From positions 335,039 to 399,038 of the forward strand of contig CAZTGC010000001.1 of the NCBI GenBank assembly GCA_964612975.1: a stretch of DNA of 64,000 nucleotides, given 5' to 3'. The position numbers and the translations under genes were made by a program. The stretch comes from NZ13-RE01 sp964612975. Lineage in GTDB: Bacteria > Dictyoglomota > Dictyoglomia > Dictyoglomales > Dictyoglomaceae. Shown here piece by piece: positions 42,745-51,881 of the stretch. A model generated the notes under the pieces. It ran no database searches. It was not told the origin of the DNA and was given only the letters and a program-made list of their open reading frames with translations. The first letter of the stretch is position 1; each line of letters begins with the position of its first letter.

Positions 42745-43098
42745 TTGAGACAAAGACAAGAAAGGTTAAGGGAACTATTAAAAATTGAAATTAGTGAAAT
42801 TCTCCTAAAAAGAGTTAAAGATCCAAGGATATCTTCCTTAGTATCCATTACAGAAATTAAATTAAGCAAAGATTTAAGATATGCTCATGTATTTGTAAGT
42901 ATATTTGGTGATGAAAAAACAAAAAGAGAAACATTAACAGGTTTAGAGAGTGCTAAGGGTTTTATAAAAAGCGAAATAGGGAAAGATTTGAGAATAAGAT
43001 TTATACCAGAGATTATTTTTGAGCTTGATGATTCTTTGGAAAGAGGAGATAGAATCTTAAAAATCATAAAAAATCTAGAATTAAATGAAAAAGACTAA
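42745..43098 (+). CDS. rbfA: 30S ribosome-binding factor RbfA
   Basis: About 117 residues. RQERLRELLKIEISEILLKRVKDPRI is the family N-terminus, followed by VSITEIKLSKDLRYAHVFVS and the KH-like LRIRFIPEIIFELDDSLERG block. The preferred start is TTG 42745 (RQRQERL), nine bases after AGGAG; the ATG at 42736 is inside that ribosome site and makes an atypical N-terminus. The 3' end overlaps nrnA by 14 bases. Confidence 0.93.
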   Translation: MRQRQERLRELLKIEISEILLKRVKDPRISSLVSITEIKLSKDLRYAHVFVSIFGDEKTKRETLTGLESAKGFIKSEIGKDLRIRFIPEIIFELDDSLERGDRILKIIKNLELNEKD

Positions 43099-44080
43099 AA
43101 CTTTAAAAAGTATTTGGGAAATTATTAATAAAAAAGATAATTTTCTACTTATAACCCATAAAAATCCTGACGGAGATGCAATAGGATCTATTTTAGGTTT
43201 TTATTACTACTTGAAAGAAAAAGGAAAGAATGTATATTTATACCTTCCTGATGGTATTCCTTTTATCTACCAATTCTTAGTTTTTGAGGAACTTCAAGTA
43301 TTTAGTGGATCTCAAAATATAAATTTTAATGTGGCTATTTTTCTTGATTGTGGGGATGTAGAAAGAATAGGAGAGAAAAATAGCTTCCTAAAAAATATCC
43401 CTTTAATAATTAATATTGATCATCATCCAACAAATACTTTTTTTGGTAATTTAAATCTTGTAAATCCAAAGGCTTCCTCAACTACAGAAATATTAGCTAA
43501 CTTTTTTTTTAGATATAAGGAAAATATAACCCAAAAAGTTTCCCAATGTCTCCTTACGGGTTTAATAACGGATACTGGCAGTTTTAAATTTAGTAATACC
43601 AATACAAATTCCCTTAGAACTGCAATAAAGCTTACTGAAAAAGGTGGAGATATTTCGTATATTTCTCAACAAGTATATGATAGAAAAATTCTTTCTTCTT
43701 TATATCTTTTAGGAAAAGCTCTTCTCAGACTAAAATTAAAGGATAAAGTTGCCTTCAGCTTTATAACTATAGAAGACATGGAAGAAACAAATTCTAAACT
43801 TGAAGATACAGAGGGAATTATAGATACATTAAGAACCCTAAAAGATGCTAAAGTAGTTATATTTTTATATCCCATATCTTCATTTAAAACTAAAATAAGT
43901 TTAAGATCAAAATCTCCATATATTGATGTGGGATTATTTGCAAGGAAATTTGGTGGTGGAGGACATAAAGAAGCAGCAGGATTTGAGAAGGAAGGAGAAC
44001 CTCAAAATTTAGTTTTGAATGTTGTTGAAGATTTATTGGGATTTATAGTGGAATATGAATCACTTCTTATTGATAAATAA
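43085..44080 (+). CDS. nrnA: DHH-family nanoRNase/pAp phosphatase
   Basis: 331 residues of the DHH/DHHA1 phosphoesterase family (NrnA). LITHKNPDGDAIGSILG gives the first metal Asp residues, IFLDCGDVERIG the second, NIDHHPTNTFFG the DHH motif, and the C-terminal FGGGGHKEAAG the DHHA1 substrate-binding motif. It degrades very short RNAs and 3'-phosphoadenosine 5'-phosphate. Location next to rbfA and truB is common in Firmicutes-like operons. Confidence 0.92.
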   Translation: MKKTKTLKSIWEIINKKDNFLLITHKNPDGDAIGSILGFYYYLKEKGKNVYLYLPDGIPFIYQFLVFEELQVFSGSQNINFNVAIFLDCGDVERIGEKNSFLKNIPLIINIDHHPTNTFFGNLNLVNPKASSTTEILANFFFRYKENITQKVSQCLLTGLITDTGSFKFSNTNTNSLRTAIKLTEKGGDISYISQQVYDRKILSSLYLLGKALLRLKLKDKVAFSFITIEDMEETNSKLEDTEGIIDTLRTLKDAKVVIFLYPISSFKTKISLRSKSPYIDVGLFARKFGGGGHKEAAGFEKEGEPQNLVLNVVEDLLGFIVEYESLLIDK

Positions 44081-44927
44081 ACCGCCAGGTATTACATCTT
44101 TTTCGGTAGTTAAAAAAGTAAGGGAAATAACAGGAATTGATAAAGTGGGACATATGGGAACCTTAGATCCTCGGGCATGTGGTCTATTAATTGTAGGATT
44201 AGATAAAGCAGTGAGATTAGAAGAATATATATTAAACTTGAAAAAAACATATATAGCAGAAATAATCTTTGGACTAAGTAGTGAAACTTATGATAGAGAA
44301 GCCCAAAATTTCATATATAATCCTAAGTATATAAATAAAGAAGATTTAGAAAAAGTTATTAATTCTCTTGTTGGAGAAAGAGAACAAACTCCTCCATATT
44401 TCTCTGCTTTACATATTAAAGGAAAAAGAGCCTATGAGTTGGCAAGAAAGGGAGAAAAAATAACTCTTCCTAAAAGAAAAATAACAATATATAATGCCAA
44501 TTTAAAATATTTTGAAAAAAGTATATTTCCAAGAGCAATTATAGAATTTACTGTTTCTTCAGGAACATATATAAGAAGTCTAATTAAAGATATAGGAGAA
44601 ATTCTTAATATTCCTACAATAACTTCCTTTCTATTAAGAACACAAATTGGAAAGTTTCATGTAAATGATGCTCTCTTGTTTAAAGATTTAGAAAAAAAGT
44701 GGAAAAGAAAGCTTATTTCGGCATTAGATGTATTAGATTTCCCTTTGTTTATGATTTCTAAAGAAAACACAAAAAGAATAAAAAATGGAAATCCTATAAA
44801 AATTAAAGAAATCAATAATTTTTATCCATGTTCTAATCCCATTATTCTAGTTGATGAAAATAAAGAACTCTTGGCAATCGCGTATCATAATGGTGATATT
44901 ATTAAGCCAAAAAAGGTATTTAGTTAA
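44055..44927 (+). CDS. truB: tRNA pseudouridine55 synthase
   Basis: 290 residues making pseudouridine 55 in the T-loop. LLINKPPGITSFSVVKKVRE at the start and GHMGTLDPRACGLLIVGL with the catalytic Asp (residue 39 area) are diagnostic, as is SSGTYIRSLIKDIGE. The start overlaps the nrnA tail by 26 bases. The C-terminal domain is short. Confidence 0.96.
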   Translation: MNHFLLINKPPGITSFSVVKKVREITGIDKVGHMGTLDPRACGLLIVGLDKAVRLEEYILNLKKTYIAEIIFGLSSETYDREAQNFIYNPKYINKEDLEKVINSLVGEREQTPPYFSALHIKGKRAYELARKGEKITLPKRKITIYNANLKYFEKSIFPRAIIEFTVSSGTYIRSLIKDIGEILNIPTITSFLLRTQIGKFHVNDALLFKDLEKKWKRKLISALDVLDFPLFMISKENTKRIKNGNPIKIKEINNFYPCSNPIILVDENKELLAIAYHNGDIIKPKKVFS

Positions 44928-44929
44928 AA

Positions 44930-46504
44930 ATGTTAGAAAATTATATTTCGAAAATAAAACTTAATAATTTAGAAGAAAAAAAAGAGTATGCAATTACTAT
45001 TGGAGTATTTGATGGAGTCCATAAAGGACATCAACTGCTATTAAAGGAATTGAGAAATATTGCCTTCGAAAATAATTTAAATTCCATCGTTTTTTCCTTT
45101 GATGACAACTTTTCTAAAAATACTAAGAAACTATCAGAGTTTCTTCTTACTAATAAAGAAAAAGAAGAATTTTTAAGTCTTCTTGGTATAGATTATTTAT
45201 TTTTAATAAAATTTTCTCCAGAGGTAAGTCGTCTAAGTCCCGAAGAATTTATAATGGAAGTTTTAAATATTATTCCTTTTAAATATATCTTAATAGGAGA
45301 GAATTTTAGATTTGGATATCAAAGAAGTGGAGATGTAAATACTTTAAAGAATCTAGGCTCTCTTTACAATTTTGATGTAATATTTTTTCCCCTACTTTTA
45401 GAGAACAATGAAATACTATCAAGCACTTTAATAAGGAAATTCCTAAAAGAGGGAAAGTTAGAAAAGGTCAAGGAACAGCTTGGATACAACTATTTTCTTA
45501 AAGGAAAGATTATTGAAGGAGAAAAAATAGGTAGAAAAATTGGATTTCCTACTGCAAATATCAAAATTTATGGAAAGAAACTCCTACCCTCTAATGGAAT
45601 ATATAAGGGTAAAATAATTATTGAAGATAAATTCTACACTTCTGCAATATATATAGGAACCAAACCCACTTTTAATTATAAACATAAGACTTTAGAAGTC
45701 CACATTTTGGACCATAATGAAGAGTTAGTTGGAAAAGAAGTAGAGATAATATTTGAAGAATTTATAAGGGAAGAAAAAAAATTTCCCAACATAGAGGCAT
45801 TAAGATTACAAATCTCAAAGGATATAGAATACATAAAAGGGAAAAAAGAGGAGAATCTTTATATCATAACAATTGATGGCCCTGCAGGTTCAGGAAAAAC
45901 TACTATTGCAAGGCTTCTAGCAAAATCTTTGAATTTTAATTATTTAGATAGTGGTGCCCTCTACAGATCAGTAGGATGGCTTGCAAGAGAGAAAAACCTA
46001 ACTTCTGAGGATGAGATTCTTGAAATAATAAAGGAAAAACCCTTTAGGTGGACCTGGGATGGAGAAAATTGTAAAATATTTTATAATGAAAAAGATCTCT
46101 CAAATGTTATAAGAACCGATGAGATAGGTAATGAAGCATCAAAGGTTGGGAGTATTCCTAAGATTAGAGAAATTTTAACCCTATGGCAAAGAGAATACTT
46201 AAAAAAAATAAAAAAAGGATTAGTAATAGAAGGAAGAGATAGTGGAACGGTGGTTTTTCCTTCGGCTACTTTAAAACTTTATATTACTGCAAATCTAAAA
46301 ACAAGAGCTGAAAGAAGAGCAAAAGAATTAGGAGAAAATCTTGAAAAGATAATAAAATCAATTAAAGAAAGAGATCAAAGAGATAGTGAAAGAATTTATT
46401 CTCCCTTAAAAATTCCAAAGGATGCCTTTTTAATTGATACTTCAAATTTATCTCCAAAAGAAGCTCTTTTAAAAATAATCTCATTATTTCTTAAAGCAAA
46501 ATGA
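44930..46504 (+). CDS. RibF-cytidylate kinase fusion (riboflavin kinase/FAD synthetase plus CMP kinase)
   Basis: A single 524-residue frame with two complete enzymes. Residues 1-305 are RibF: FAD-synthetase motif GVFDGVHKGH (25-34), STLIRKFL, then the riboflavin kinase domain with IGRKIGFPTANIKIYGKKLLP and SNGIYKG. Residues 311-524 are cytidylate kinase: P-loop DGPAGSGKTT (316-325), LDSGALYRSVGW, IEGRDSGTVVFPSA and the lid RDQRDSERIYSPL. There is a short charged linker (GKKEENLY) and no stop, frameshift or internal ribosome site at the junction. ribF normally follows truB, so the kinase was joined to it. It makes FMN/FAD and CDP/dCDP. Confidence 0.93.
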   Translation: MLENYISKIKLNNLEEKKEYAITIGVFDGVHKGHQLLLKELRNIAFENNLNSIVFSFDDNFSKNTKKLSEFLLTNKEKEEFLSLLGIDYLFLIKFSPEVSRLSPEEFIMEVLNIIPFKYILIGENFRFGYQRSGDVNTLKNLGSLYNFDVIFFPLLLENNEILSSTLIRKFLKEGKLEKVKEQLGYNYFLKGKIIEGEKIGRKIGFPTANIKIYGKKLLPSNGIYKGKIIIEDKFYTSAIYIGTKPTFNYKHKTLEVHILDHNEELVGKEVEIIFEEFIREEKKFPNIEALRLQISKDIEYIKGKKEENLYIITIDGPAGSGKTTIARLLAKSLNFNYLDSGALYRSVGWLAREKNLTSEDEILEIIKEKPFRWTWDGENCKIFYNEKDLSNVIRTDEIGNEASKVGSIPKIREILTLWQREYLKKIKKGLVIEGRDSGTVVFPSATLKLYITANLKTRAERRAKELGENLEKIIKSIKERDQRDSERIYSPLKIPKDAFLIDTSNLSPKEALLKIISLFLKAK

Positions 46505-47220
46505 TAATTTTTTACTATAAAGAAATAAATTCAACAATGGATATTGCCCATAGCTTAGCAGAAAGAAAAGTACCAGAAGGAAGTATTGTCTTAGCAGATA
46601 TACAAAGAGAAGGAAGGGGAAGAAAAGGGAGAAAATGGTTTTCTCCAGAGGGTGGACTATGGTTTACTTTAATATTATATCCTAAATTTAAAAAAGAGGA
46701 TCTAAATTTTTTACCGATCCTTATAGGTGTCAGTGTTATTCAAGGTTTAGAGCCATTTTTATCAGTTTCCATAAATCTTAAATGGCCCAATGACTTAGAA
46801 TTAGATGGAAAAAAGATTGGTGGAATCCTTATGGAGAGTAGATGGGACAATTATATCTTAAGATATGTAAATATAGGAATTGGTATAAATCTCATAATTC
46901 CCCCAAAAATTTTTGAAAATAAGGATTTTAATGCTACGTCTCTTTTACCCTATCTTAAAGAAAAGAATAAGTTTATTATTTTAGAAGCTCTGTATAAGAA
47001 AATTATAGAAAATTATAAAAACTTTCCAGACAATAAAGAAATCATCTATAATTATTATCTCCAAAAGTTTCCATATATTGGAAGAGAAGTATTTTTATCT
47101 TCGGAATCTTTACAAAAAACAGTAAAAATTGTAAATATTTTAAGAGATGGATCTTTATTAGTAGAAGAAAATGGAAAAATTAAAAACTATAGTTGGGGTG
47201 TTATAAGTGTTAGATCTTAA
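46501..47220 (+). CDS. birA: Biotin--[acetyl-CoA-carboxylase] ligase
   Basis: 239 residues forming only the catalytic class; the N-terminal DNA-binding domain of E. coli BirA is missing, so it cannot repress. EINSTMDIAHSLAERKVPEGSIVLADIQREGRGRKGRKW contains the biotinyl-AMP loop GRGRKGR, and LKWPNDLELDGKKIGGILMES the Lys-Trp-Pro-Asn-Asp and Lys motif. ATG overlaps the cmk stop as ATGA. Confidence 0.94.
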   Translation: MIIFYYKEINSTMDIAHSLAERKVPEGSIVLADIQREGRGRKGRKWFSPEGGLWFTLILYPKFKKEDLNFLPILIGVSVIQGLEPFLSVSINLKWPNDLELDGKKIGGILMESRWDNYILRYVNIGIGINLIIPPKIFENKDFNATSLLPYLKEKNKFIILEALYKKIIENYKNFPDNKEIIYNYYLQKFPYIGREVFLSSESLQKTVKIVNILRDGSLLVEENGKIKNYSWGVISVRS

Positions 47221-48001
47221 CAAAATAAAAGGTTTTCTTATTGATCTTGATGGATGTATTTATAGAGGAAATAACCTTTTACCTTCAGCAAAGGAATTTA
47301 TAGATTTTCTTCACGAAAATTCAATTAAAATCTTATTTGTCACAAATAATTCTACTAAACTGCCTCTAAATTATTCCCAAAAATTAAAGAATATGGGTAT
47401 TAATGTATATGAAGATGAGTTTTTAACCTCAGGAATAGCTACTAGTATATATTTAAAAAGATGGAAAGATAAAGGAAAAGCCTATGTTATAGGAGAAGAA
47501 GCATTAAAGGAAGCTATAATAAAAGTTAATTGGGAAATATCCGATGAAAATGTAGATGCAGTAATTGTAGGATTAGATAAAAATTTTACCTTCGATAAAC
47601 TTAAAAAAGCAAGTTTTTTAATAAGGAATGGTGCAAAATTTATTGCTACAAATCCTGATAAGACTTTCCCCCAGGAAAATACCATTGAGCCTGGTGCTGG
47701 TTCCTTAGTTTCTGCAATAAGTTCTGCATCCCAGAAGAGGCCAATTGTTATAGGAAAACCCTCACCTTATATAGGAAAAATTGCTTTGTCAAGATTAGGA
47801 CTTAGTAATAACGAAATAGTTATTTTAGGCGATCGCATAGATACTGATATACTATTTGCTAAAAGAATGAAGTCCTTATCCTTTTTAGTTCTAACAGGTA
47901 TATCCTCAGAGGATGATCTAAGAAAAAGTAAAATAAAACCTGATTATGTTTTTAAAAATCTTTCAGAAGTTATAGAATTTTTAAAGAAGAAGTTTAAGTA
48001 G
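47207..48001 (+). CDS. HAD-IIA sugar phosphatase (NagD/p-nitrophenyl phosphatase type)
   Basis: 264 residues. HAD motif I DLDGCIYRG (nucleophile Asp 13 area), motif II FVTNNSTK, the C2 cap region and motif III GKPSPYIGKIAL with motif IV GDRIDTDILFAK are all present, which is class IIA like NagD and AraL. Substrate is probably a sugar or glycolytic phosphate; not determined. Starts at a GTG inside the birA end and converges on the DUF3307 gene with a 21-base overlap. Confidence 0.9.
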   Translation: MLDLNKIKGFLIDLDGCIYRGNNLLPSAKEFIDFLHENSIKILFVTNNSTKLPLNYSQKLKNMGINVYEDEFLTSGIATSIYLKRWKDKGKAYVIGEEALKEAIIKVNWEISDENVDAVIVGLDKNFTFDKLKKASFLIRNGAKFIATNPDKTFPQENTIEPGAGSLVSAISSASQKRPIVIGKPSPYIGKIALSRLGLSNNEIVILGDRIDTDILFAKRMKSLSFLVLTGISSEDDLRKSKIKPDYVFKNLSEVIEFLKKKFK

Positions 48002-48721
48002 GTAAATAACAGAAATTATTAAAAAAATGTCAATAAAAATGTTAATTATAGAGGTAAAGAATGAAATTTTAATAAAGTATCTATCTATTATAATTTTTAT
48101 TAAAAATATTAAACAGAAGAAAAAATAAATATATTTTATTTCAAACCATAATAAGAAAAAAATTAAGCTCTTAAAAATTCCCCCTATATACTTTTCAAGA
48201 GGAGATATTCCATTTGTTACGAAATCCTTCCTTAAGTTTAATCCTTTTCCTATATAAAAAGCTAAGATTGTCCCTGCAAAAACAGATATTATATATCCTA
48301 TAGATAGCAAAATATAGTAATCACTGTTATAGAATCTTGCCCAAAAAGGTCCCAAATTAGGTTCTTCCCAAAATATAGGATATTTACTATATGGAAAAAG
48401 AAATACAAAAATAAGAGAGAGAAAATGTATTAGTTGATCCAAAAGAAAATACCATACATTATCCTGTTCTCGAGATACGTTGGACACCTTAACTCTGGCC
48501 CAATCAATATATATGTGAAAGATCCATACGAAAAGAATATAAAAAATTGAAGATACATATTTTAAGTAGGGAAGGGATAAAAATAAAGCAAAAATTAAAA
48601 AAATAGAGGCATGAAGAACAACTCCTAATAAAGACTTTTTCTTTAACTTAAAAACTAAATTTGTTTGCAAAGGAAAATCTGCTAATAAATGTGCCAACCA
48701 CAATCTTAGGAGCCAGAACAT
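47981..48721 (-). CDS. DUF3307 membrane protein
   Basis: About 246 residues with six or so hydrophobic segments. LRLWLAHLLADFPLQTN with His and Asp, LHASIFLIFA and VWIFHIYIDWARVKVS match DUF3307, whose conserved His/Asp residues lie near membrane ends. The function is unknown. It is the last gene of the FecR-cyclase-HD-GYP operon; the preferred ATG at 48721 follows GAAGGGA and lies in the 3' end of the HD-GYP gene. Coexpression with a nucleotide-signalling pair suggests an output or cofactor role (inference). Confidence 0.85.
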   Translation of the reverse strand: MFWLLRLWLAHLLADFPLQTNLVFKLKKKSLLGVVLHASIFLIFALFLSLPYLKYVSSIFYILFVWIFHIYIDWARVKVSNVSREQDNVWYFLLDQLIHFLSLIFVFLFPYSKYPIFWEEPNLGPFWARFYNSDYYILLSIGYIISVFAGTILAFYIGKGLNLRKDFVTNGISPLEKYIGGIFKSLIFFLLWFEIKYIYFFFCLIFLIKIIIDRYFIKISFFTSIINIFIDIFLIISVIYLLKLLL

Positions 48722-50055
48722 AATATTCCCTTCTTCCAAAGGGATAGTAAGGCAGAAACTACTGTAGGATCAAATTGTTTTCCCTTCTGATTTTCAATTT
48801 CTTTTATAGCAAACTCCATACTTAATCCCTTTCTATAGGGTCGATCAGAGGTCATTGCATCCAATGCATCTGCCACAGCTATTATTCTTCCCAATATAGA
48901 TATCTTTTCTCCATATAATTTATTGGGATACCCGACACCATCAAATTTTTCATGATGTTCCTCAACTCCAGGAATAATATCTCCTAAGGAGGAAAGAGGC
49001 TCTAAGATCTTCCTTCCTACTAAGGGATGTTTTTCAATTTCTTTCTTTTCCTCTTCAGTTAACTTCTCTTTTTTTCTTAATATAGATTCATCTATTCCAA
49101 TTTTTCCTATATCATGAAGAAGTGCAGACAACCTAACCTTTTCAATAAATTTCCCATCATATCCCATTTCCTTTGCAATCATCTCTGAATATTGGGCAAC
49201 TCTTCTTGAATGTCCATGGGTATAAGGATCCTTAGCGTCAATAGCAGATGCTAGGGACTTCACTGTATCAAAGAATAAGTCTTTTAAATCTTGATATAAT
49301 TGGGCATTTTCAATAGCTATAGCAGCCTCATTTGCTATAGCCTGTAATAAATTTAAATCATTCTCATCAAAATAATCATTTCCAGTTTTATTAATAACCT
49401 CGATAACACCAATAGTCTTTTCCTTAGTTTTTAATGGAACGCATAATATAGATTTTGTCTTAAAAGAAGTAACAGAATCATATTTCTTGGCAAATCTTAA
49501 ATCCTTTTCTACATCATTAACAATGAGAGATTCTCCGGTCATAGCTACCCATCCCGCAATACCTTCCCCTAAGGGAATTCTAAATTTCTTTATGATATCT
49601 TCCTTTTCCCCCAAGGCTACTTCGAAGGTAAGCTCATTATTCTTTTCATCTAAAAGCATTAAAGAACTTGCTTCTGCTTCTAAGGTCTCCTTAGATAATG
49701 CCATAATAAGATTCAATAAGTCTTTTAATCTGAGGATTGAATTTATTTGAATTCCTATTTCCTGAAGTATGTTTAACTCTTTAACCCTTTTCTCAAGATT
49801 AATAATCCTATTTATAAGGGAAATGTATTGTTCTAATAAAAACCTGATAATTTCTTGATTGTATCTTTCACAATAACTTAAAAATATTTCTAAGAGATTA
49901 TCCCCTAATTTATATATAAATTTTTCACCTTTCCTTTCACCTTTTTCAAAGATAACTTCCCCTTTGTAATCTCTCAAAAATACTCCGTAGGAACATATAT
50001 ACTCCTGTTTAAAAAAAGCATCTAAAATTTCTGACAATAACTTAAGCTCTTCCAT
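48706..50055 (-). CDS. GAF-HD-GYP phosphodiesterase
   Basis: About 449 residues. An N-terminal helical stretch leads to a coiled-coil, then a GAF domain (about 105-260, VALGEKEDIIKKFRIPLGEGIAGWVAMTGESL) and an HD-GYP domain (about 270-440). Metal and catalytic motifs are intact: HSRRVA, LLHDIGKIGI, HP, HHEKFDGVGYP and VADALDAMTSDRPYR. HD-GYP enzymes hydrolyse cyclic dinucleotides, mostly c-di-GMP. It overlaps the adenylate cyclase gene by 14 bases. Start chosen at ATG 50055; TTG/GTG codons just upstream are possible. Confidence 0.92.
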   Translation of the reverse strand: MEELKLLSEILDAFFKQEYICSYGVFLRDYKGEVIFEKGERKGEKFIYKLGDNLLEIFLSYCERYNQEIIRFLLEQYISLINRIINLEKRVKELNILQEIGIQINSILRLKDLLNLIMALSKETLEAEASSLMLLDEKNNELTFEVALGEKEDIIKKFRIPLGEGIAGWVAMTGESLIVNDVEKDLRFAKKYDSVTSFKTKSILCVPLKTKEKTIGVIEVINKTGNDYFDENDLNLLQAIANEAAIAIENAQLYQDLKDLFFDTVKSLASAIDAKDPYTHGHSRRVAQYSEMIAKEMGYDGKFIEKVRLSALLHDIGKIGIDESILRKKEKLTEEEKKEIEKHPLVGRKILEPLSSLGDIIPGVEEHHEKFDGVGYPNKLYGEKISILGRIIAVADALDAMTSDRPYRKGLSMEFAIKEIENQKGKQFDPTVVSALLSLWKKGILCSGS

Positions 50056-51880
50056 CCTTTTCACCAATAACTTTATAAATATGCACCGGTTCTTCTTTTC
50101 CCTTTACTTTAACAAGGCCTAAATCTTCAAACTCAAAAATGTCCTTTGTAAAATTAAAGGTATTTTCACAAACTAAAATTTCTCCACCCTTTGCAAGACT
50201 TTCTAATCTCTGAGCTAAATTTACAGTGGATCCTATAGCAGTAAATTCCATTCTTTGTTTTGACCCAATAGTCCCAGCCACAGCCTCGCCTGTAGTTATA
50301 CCAATACCTACATTAAAGGGAGGATATCCCCTTTTTTTCCAACCCTCCCTCAGGTTTTTTAATATATTTTGTATTTCTAAGGCAGTTTTAATAGCTCTTA
50401 TAGGAGTATCTTCATAATATATAGGTGTTCCAAAAAGAGCCATGATAGCGTCTCCTAAAAATTTGTCTACTGTCCCCCCATGTTTAAATATTATCTCCGT
50501 AGCATAAGTAAAATATTCGTTCAAAATTTTTGTTATCTCTTCAGGAAGCAAAATATCAGAATAATGGGTAAAATTTCTAATATCTGCAAACATAATACTT
50601 ATCCACTGTCTTTTTGTCTTCAATAGTTGATATTCTATGTTTGAAAGAATAATATCTACTACTGATGGAGGAACAAATCTTTGAAATACATTTTTAATTT
50701 CTTTCTTTTCCCTCTCTTCCCTTATAAAATTGTAAAGAAGGACAAAAAAATAACAAATAATTAAGGCAAAAATAGGTGTAGTAATGGGTAAAAGAAGTCT
50801 AAATTTAACAAAAATTGTTATACTTAGAATTACATAACTTATTAATAAAAAGACTATCATTATAAGATTTTTAAAACCTGATACCTTCTTAAAGGGAAGT
50901 GCTGGTATTAAAGTAAATAAAAAACTTAAAATAAATAATAGGGGAAAGCTGTCAAAAAGAGGATATATGTAGTCTTTCGACAAAAGAGTGGCTATACTAT
51001 TTGCATGAATTTCAACTCCTGGCATCTTACCCAATCTTAAATTGGAACCAAATCTTAAATAATTATAAAAGGGAGTAAAATGAGTATCATGAAAAGCTTC
51101 CGTAGTAGCTCCAACTAATACAATTTTATCCTTTAAAAGCTTTGGATCTATCCTTCCCTTTAATACTTCACTATAAGAAAATGTAGGAAATTTTAATATT
51201 CCTCCCTTGTAATTTATATAAACAAACTTGTTTTTATATAAAGGAATTTTATTTTCTTTTAAATATGAAATAGGATCAATGGAAAGATAGGAGCAAAGAA
51301 CTAATAGAGGAAAAGAAAACCAATTTTTTTCAAAAATTTTTGATGTAAGGCTAAATCTTCTTATAAAACCATCCTCATCATATACTGGATTTACTAAGCC
51401 CACTTCTGACTTTAATGCGAACAATTCAATAGGTTCTATAATTCTCCTTATAGTTCCATACCTTGGATCATTAAAGGAAACAAAAAAACTTGCTAATATT
51501 ATATCTTTATCTAAAATCATAGAAAAAGCTAAATCTTCCTTCTTTTCTCCATAGGTATCAAAATATATATCAAAAGCTATTGTCTTAACACCATATTTTC
51601 TTAGCTTTTCAACAAGCTTAATATGCAATGTCCGAGACCATGGCCAATTACCAAATTCCTCTATGGAATTGTCATCTATAGCGATAATTACTATGGGTTC
51701 TTTAACAGGAATTTCCCCTCGGATTTCAAATCTCCAATCCAAAGTTTTAAACTCTAAAATACGAAACCAAGGAATTTGATTTAAAAGGAAAACGAGGACA
51801 AGAGTTGTGAGAAGTATTAAAACTCTTGTCCTCACATCTATAGATTTTTCTTTTAGAAGTTCATTTAATTTTTTCTTCAA
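50042..51880 (-). CDS. CHASE2-domain adenylate cyclase (class III)
   Basis: 612 residues. One membrane helix near 20-38, an extracytoplasmic CHASE2 domain (residues about 40-310, IIAIDDNSIEEFGNWPWSR, KTIAFDIYFDT), three helices at about 320-400 and a class III cyclase domain (about 430-612). The metal-binding Asp residues are in FADIRNFT and DKFLGDAIMALFG; the specificity pair Lys (DKFLGD) and Thr (GSTVNLAQRLE) with Asn and Arg is the class IIIb adenylate pattern. It is cotranscribed after the FecR-domain gene and overlaps HD-GYP. Confidence 0.93.
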   Translation of the reverse strand: MKKKLNELLKEKSIDVRTRVLILLTTLVLVFLLNQIPWFRILEFKTLDWRFEIRGEIPVKEPIVIIAIDDNSIEEFGNWPWSRTLHIKLVEKLRKYGVKTIAFDIYFDTYGEKKEDLAFSMILDKDIILASFFVSFNDPRYGTIRRIIEPIELFALKSEVGLVNPVYDEDGFIRRFSLTSKIFEKNWFSFPLLVLCSYLSIDPISYLKENKIPLYKNKFVYINYKGGILKFPTFSYSEVLKGRIDPKLLKDKIVLVGATTEAFHDTHFTPFYNYLRFGSNLRLGKMPGVEIHANSIATLLSKDYIYPLFDSFPLLFILSFLFTLIPALPFKKVSGFKNLIMIVFLLISYVILSITIFVKFRLLLPITTPIFALIICYFFVLLYNFIREEREKKEIKNVFQRFVPPSVVDIILSNIEYQLLKTKRQWISIMFADIRNFTHYSDILLPEEITKILNEYFTYATEIIFKHGGTVDKFLGDAIMALFGTPIYYEDTPIRAIKTALEIQNILKNLREGWKKRGYPPFNVGIGITTGEAVAGTIGSKQRMEFTAIGSTVNLAQRLESLAKGGEILVCENTFNFTKDIFEFEDLGLVKVKGKEEPVHIYKVIGEKDGRA

Positions 51881-51881
51881 T

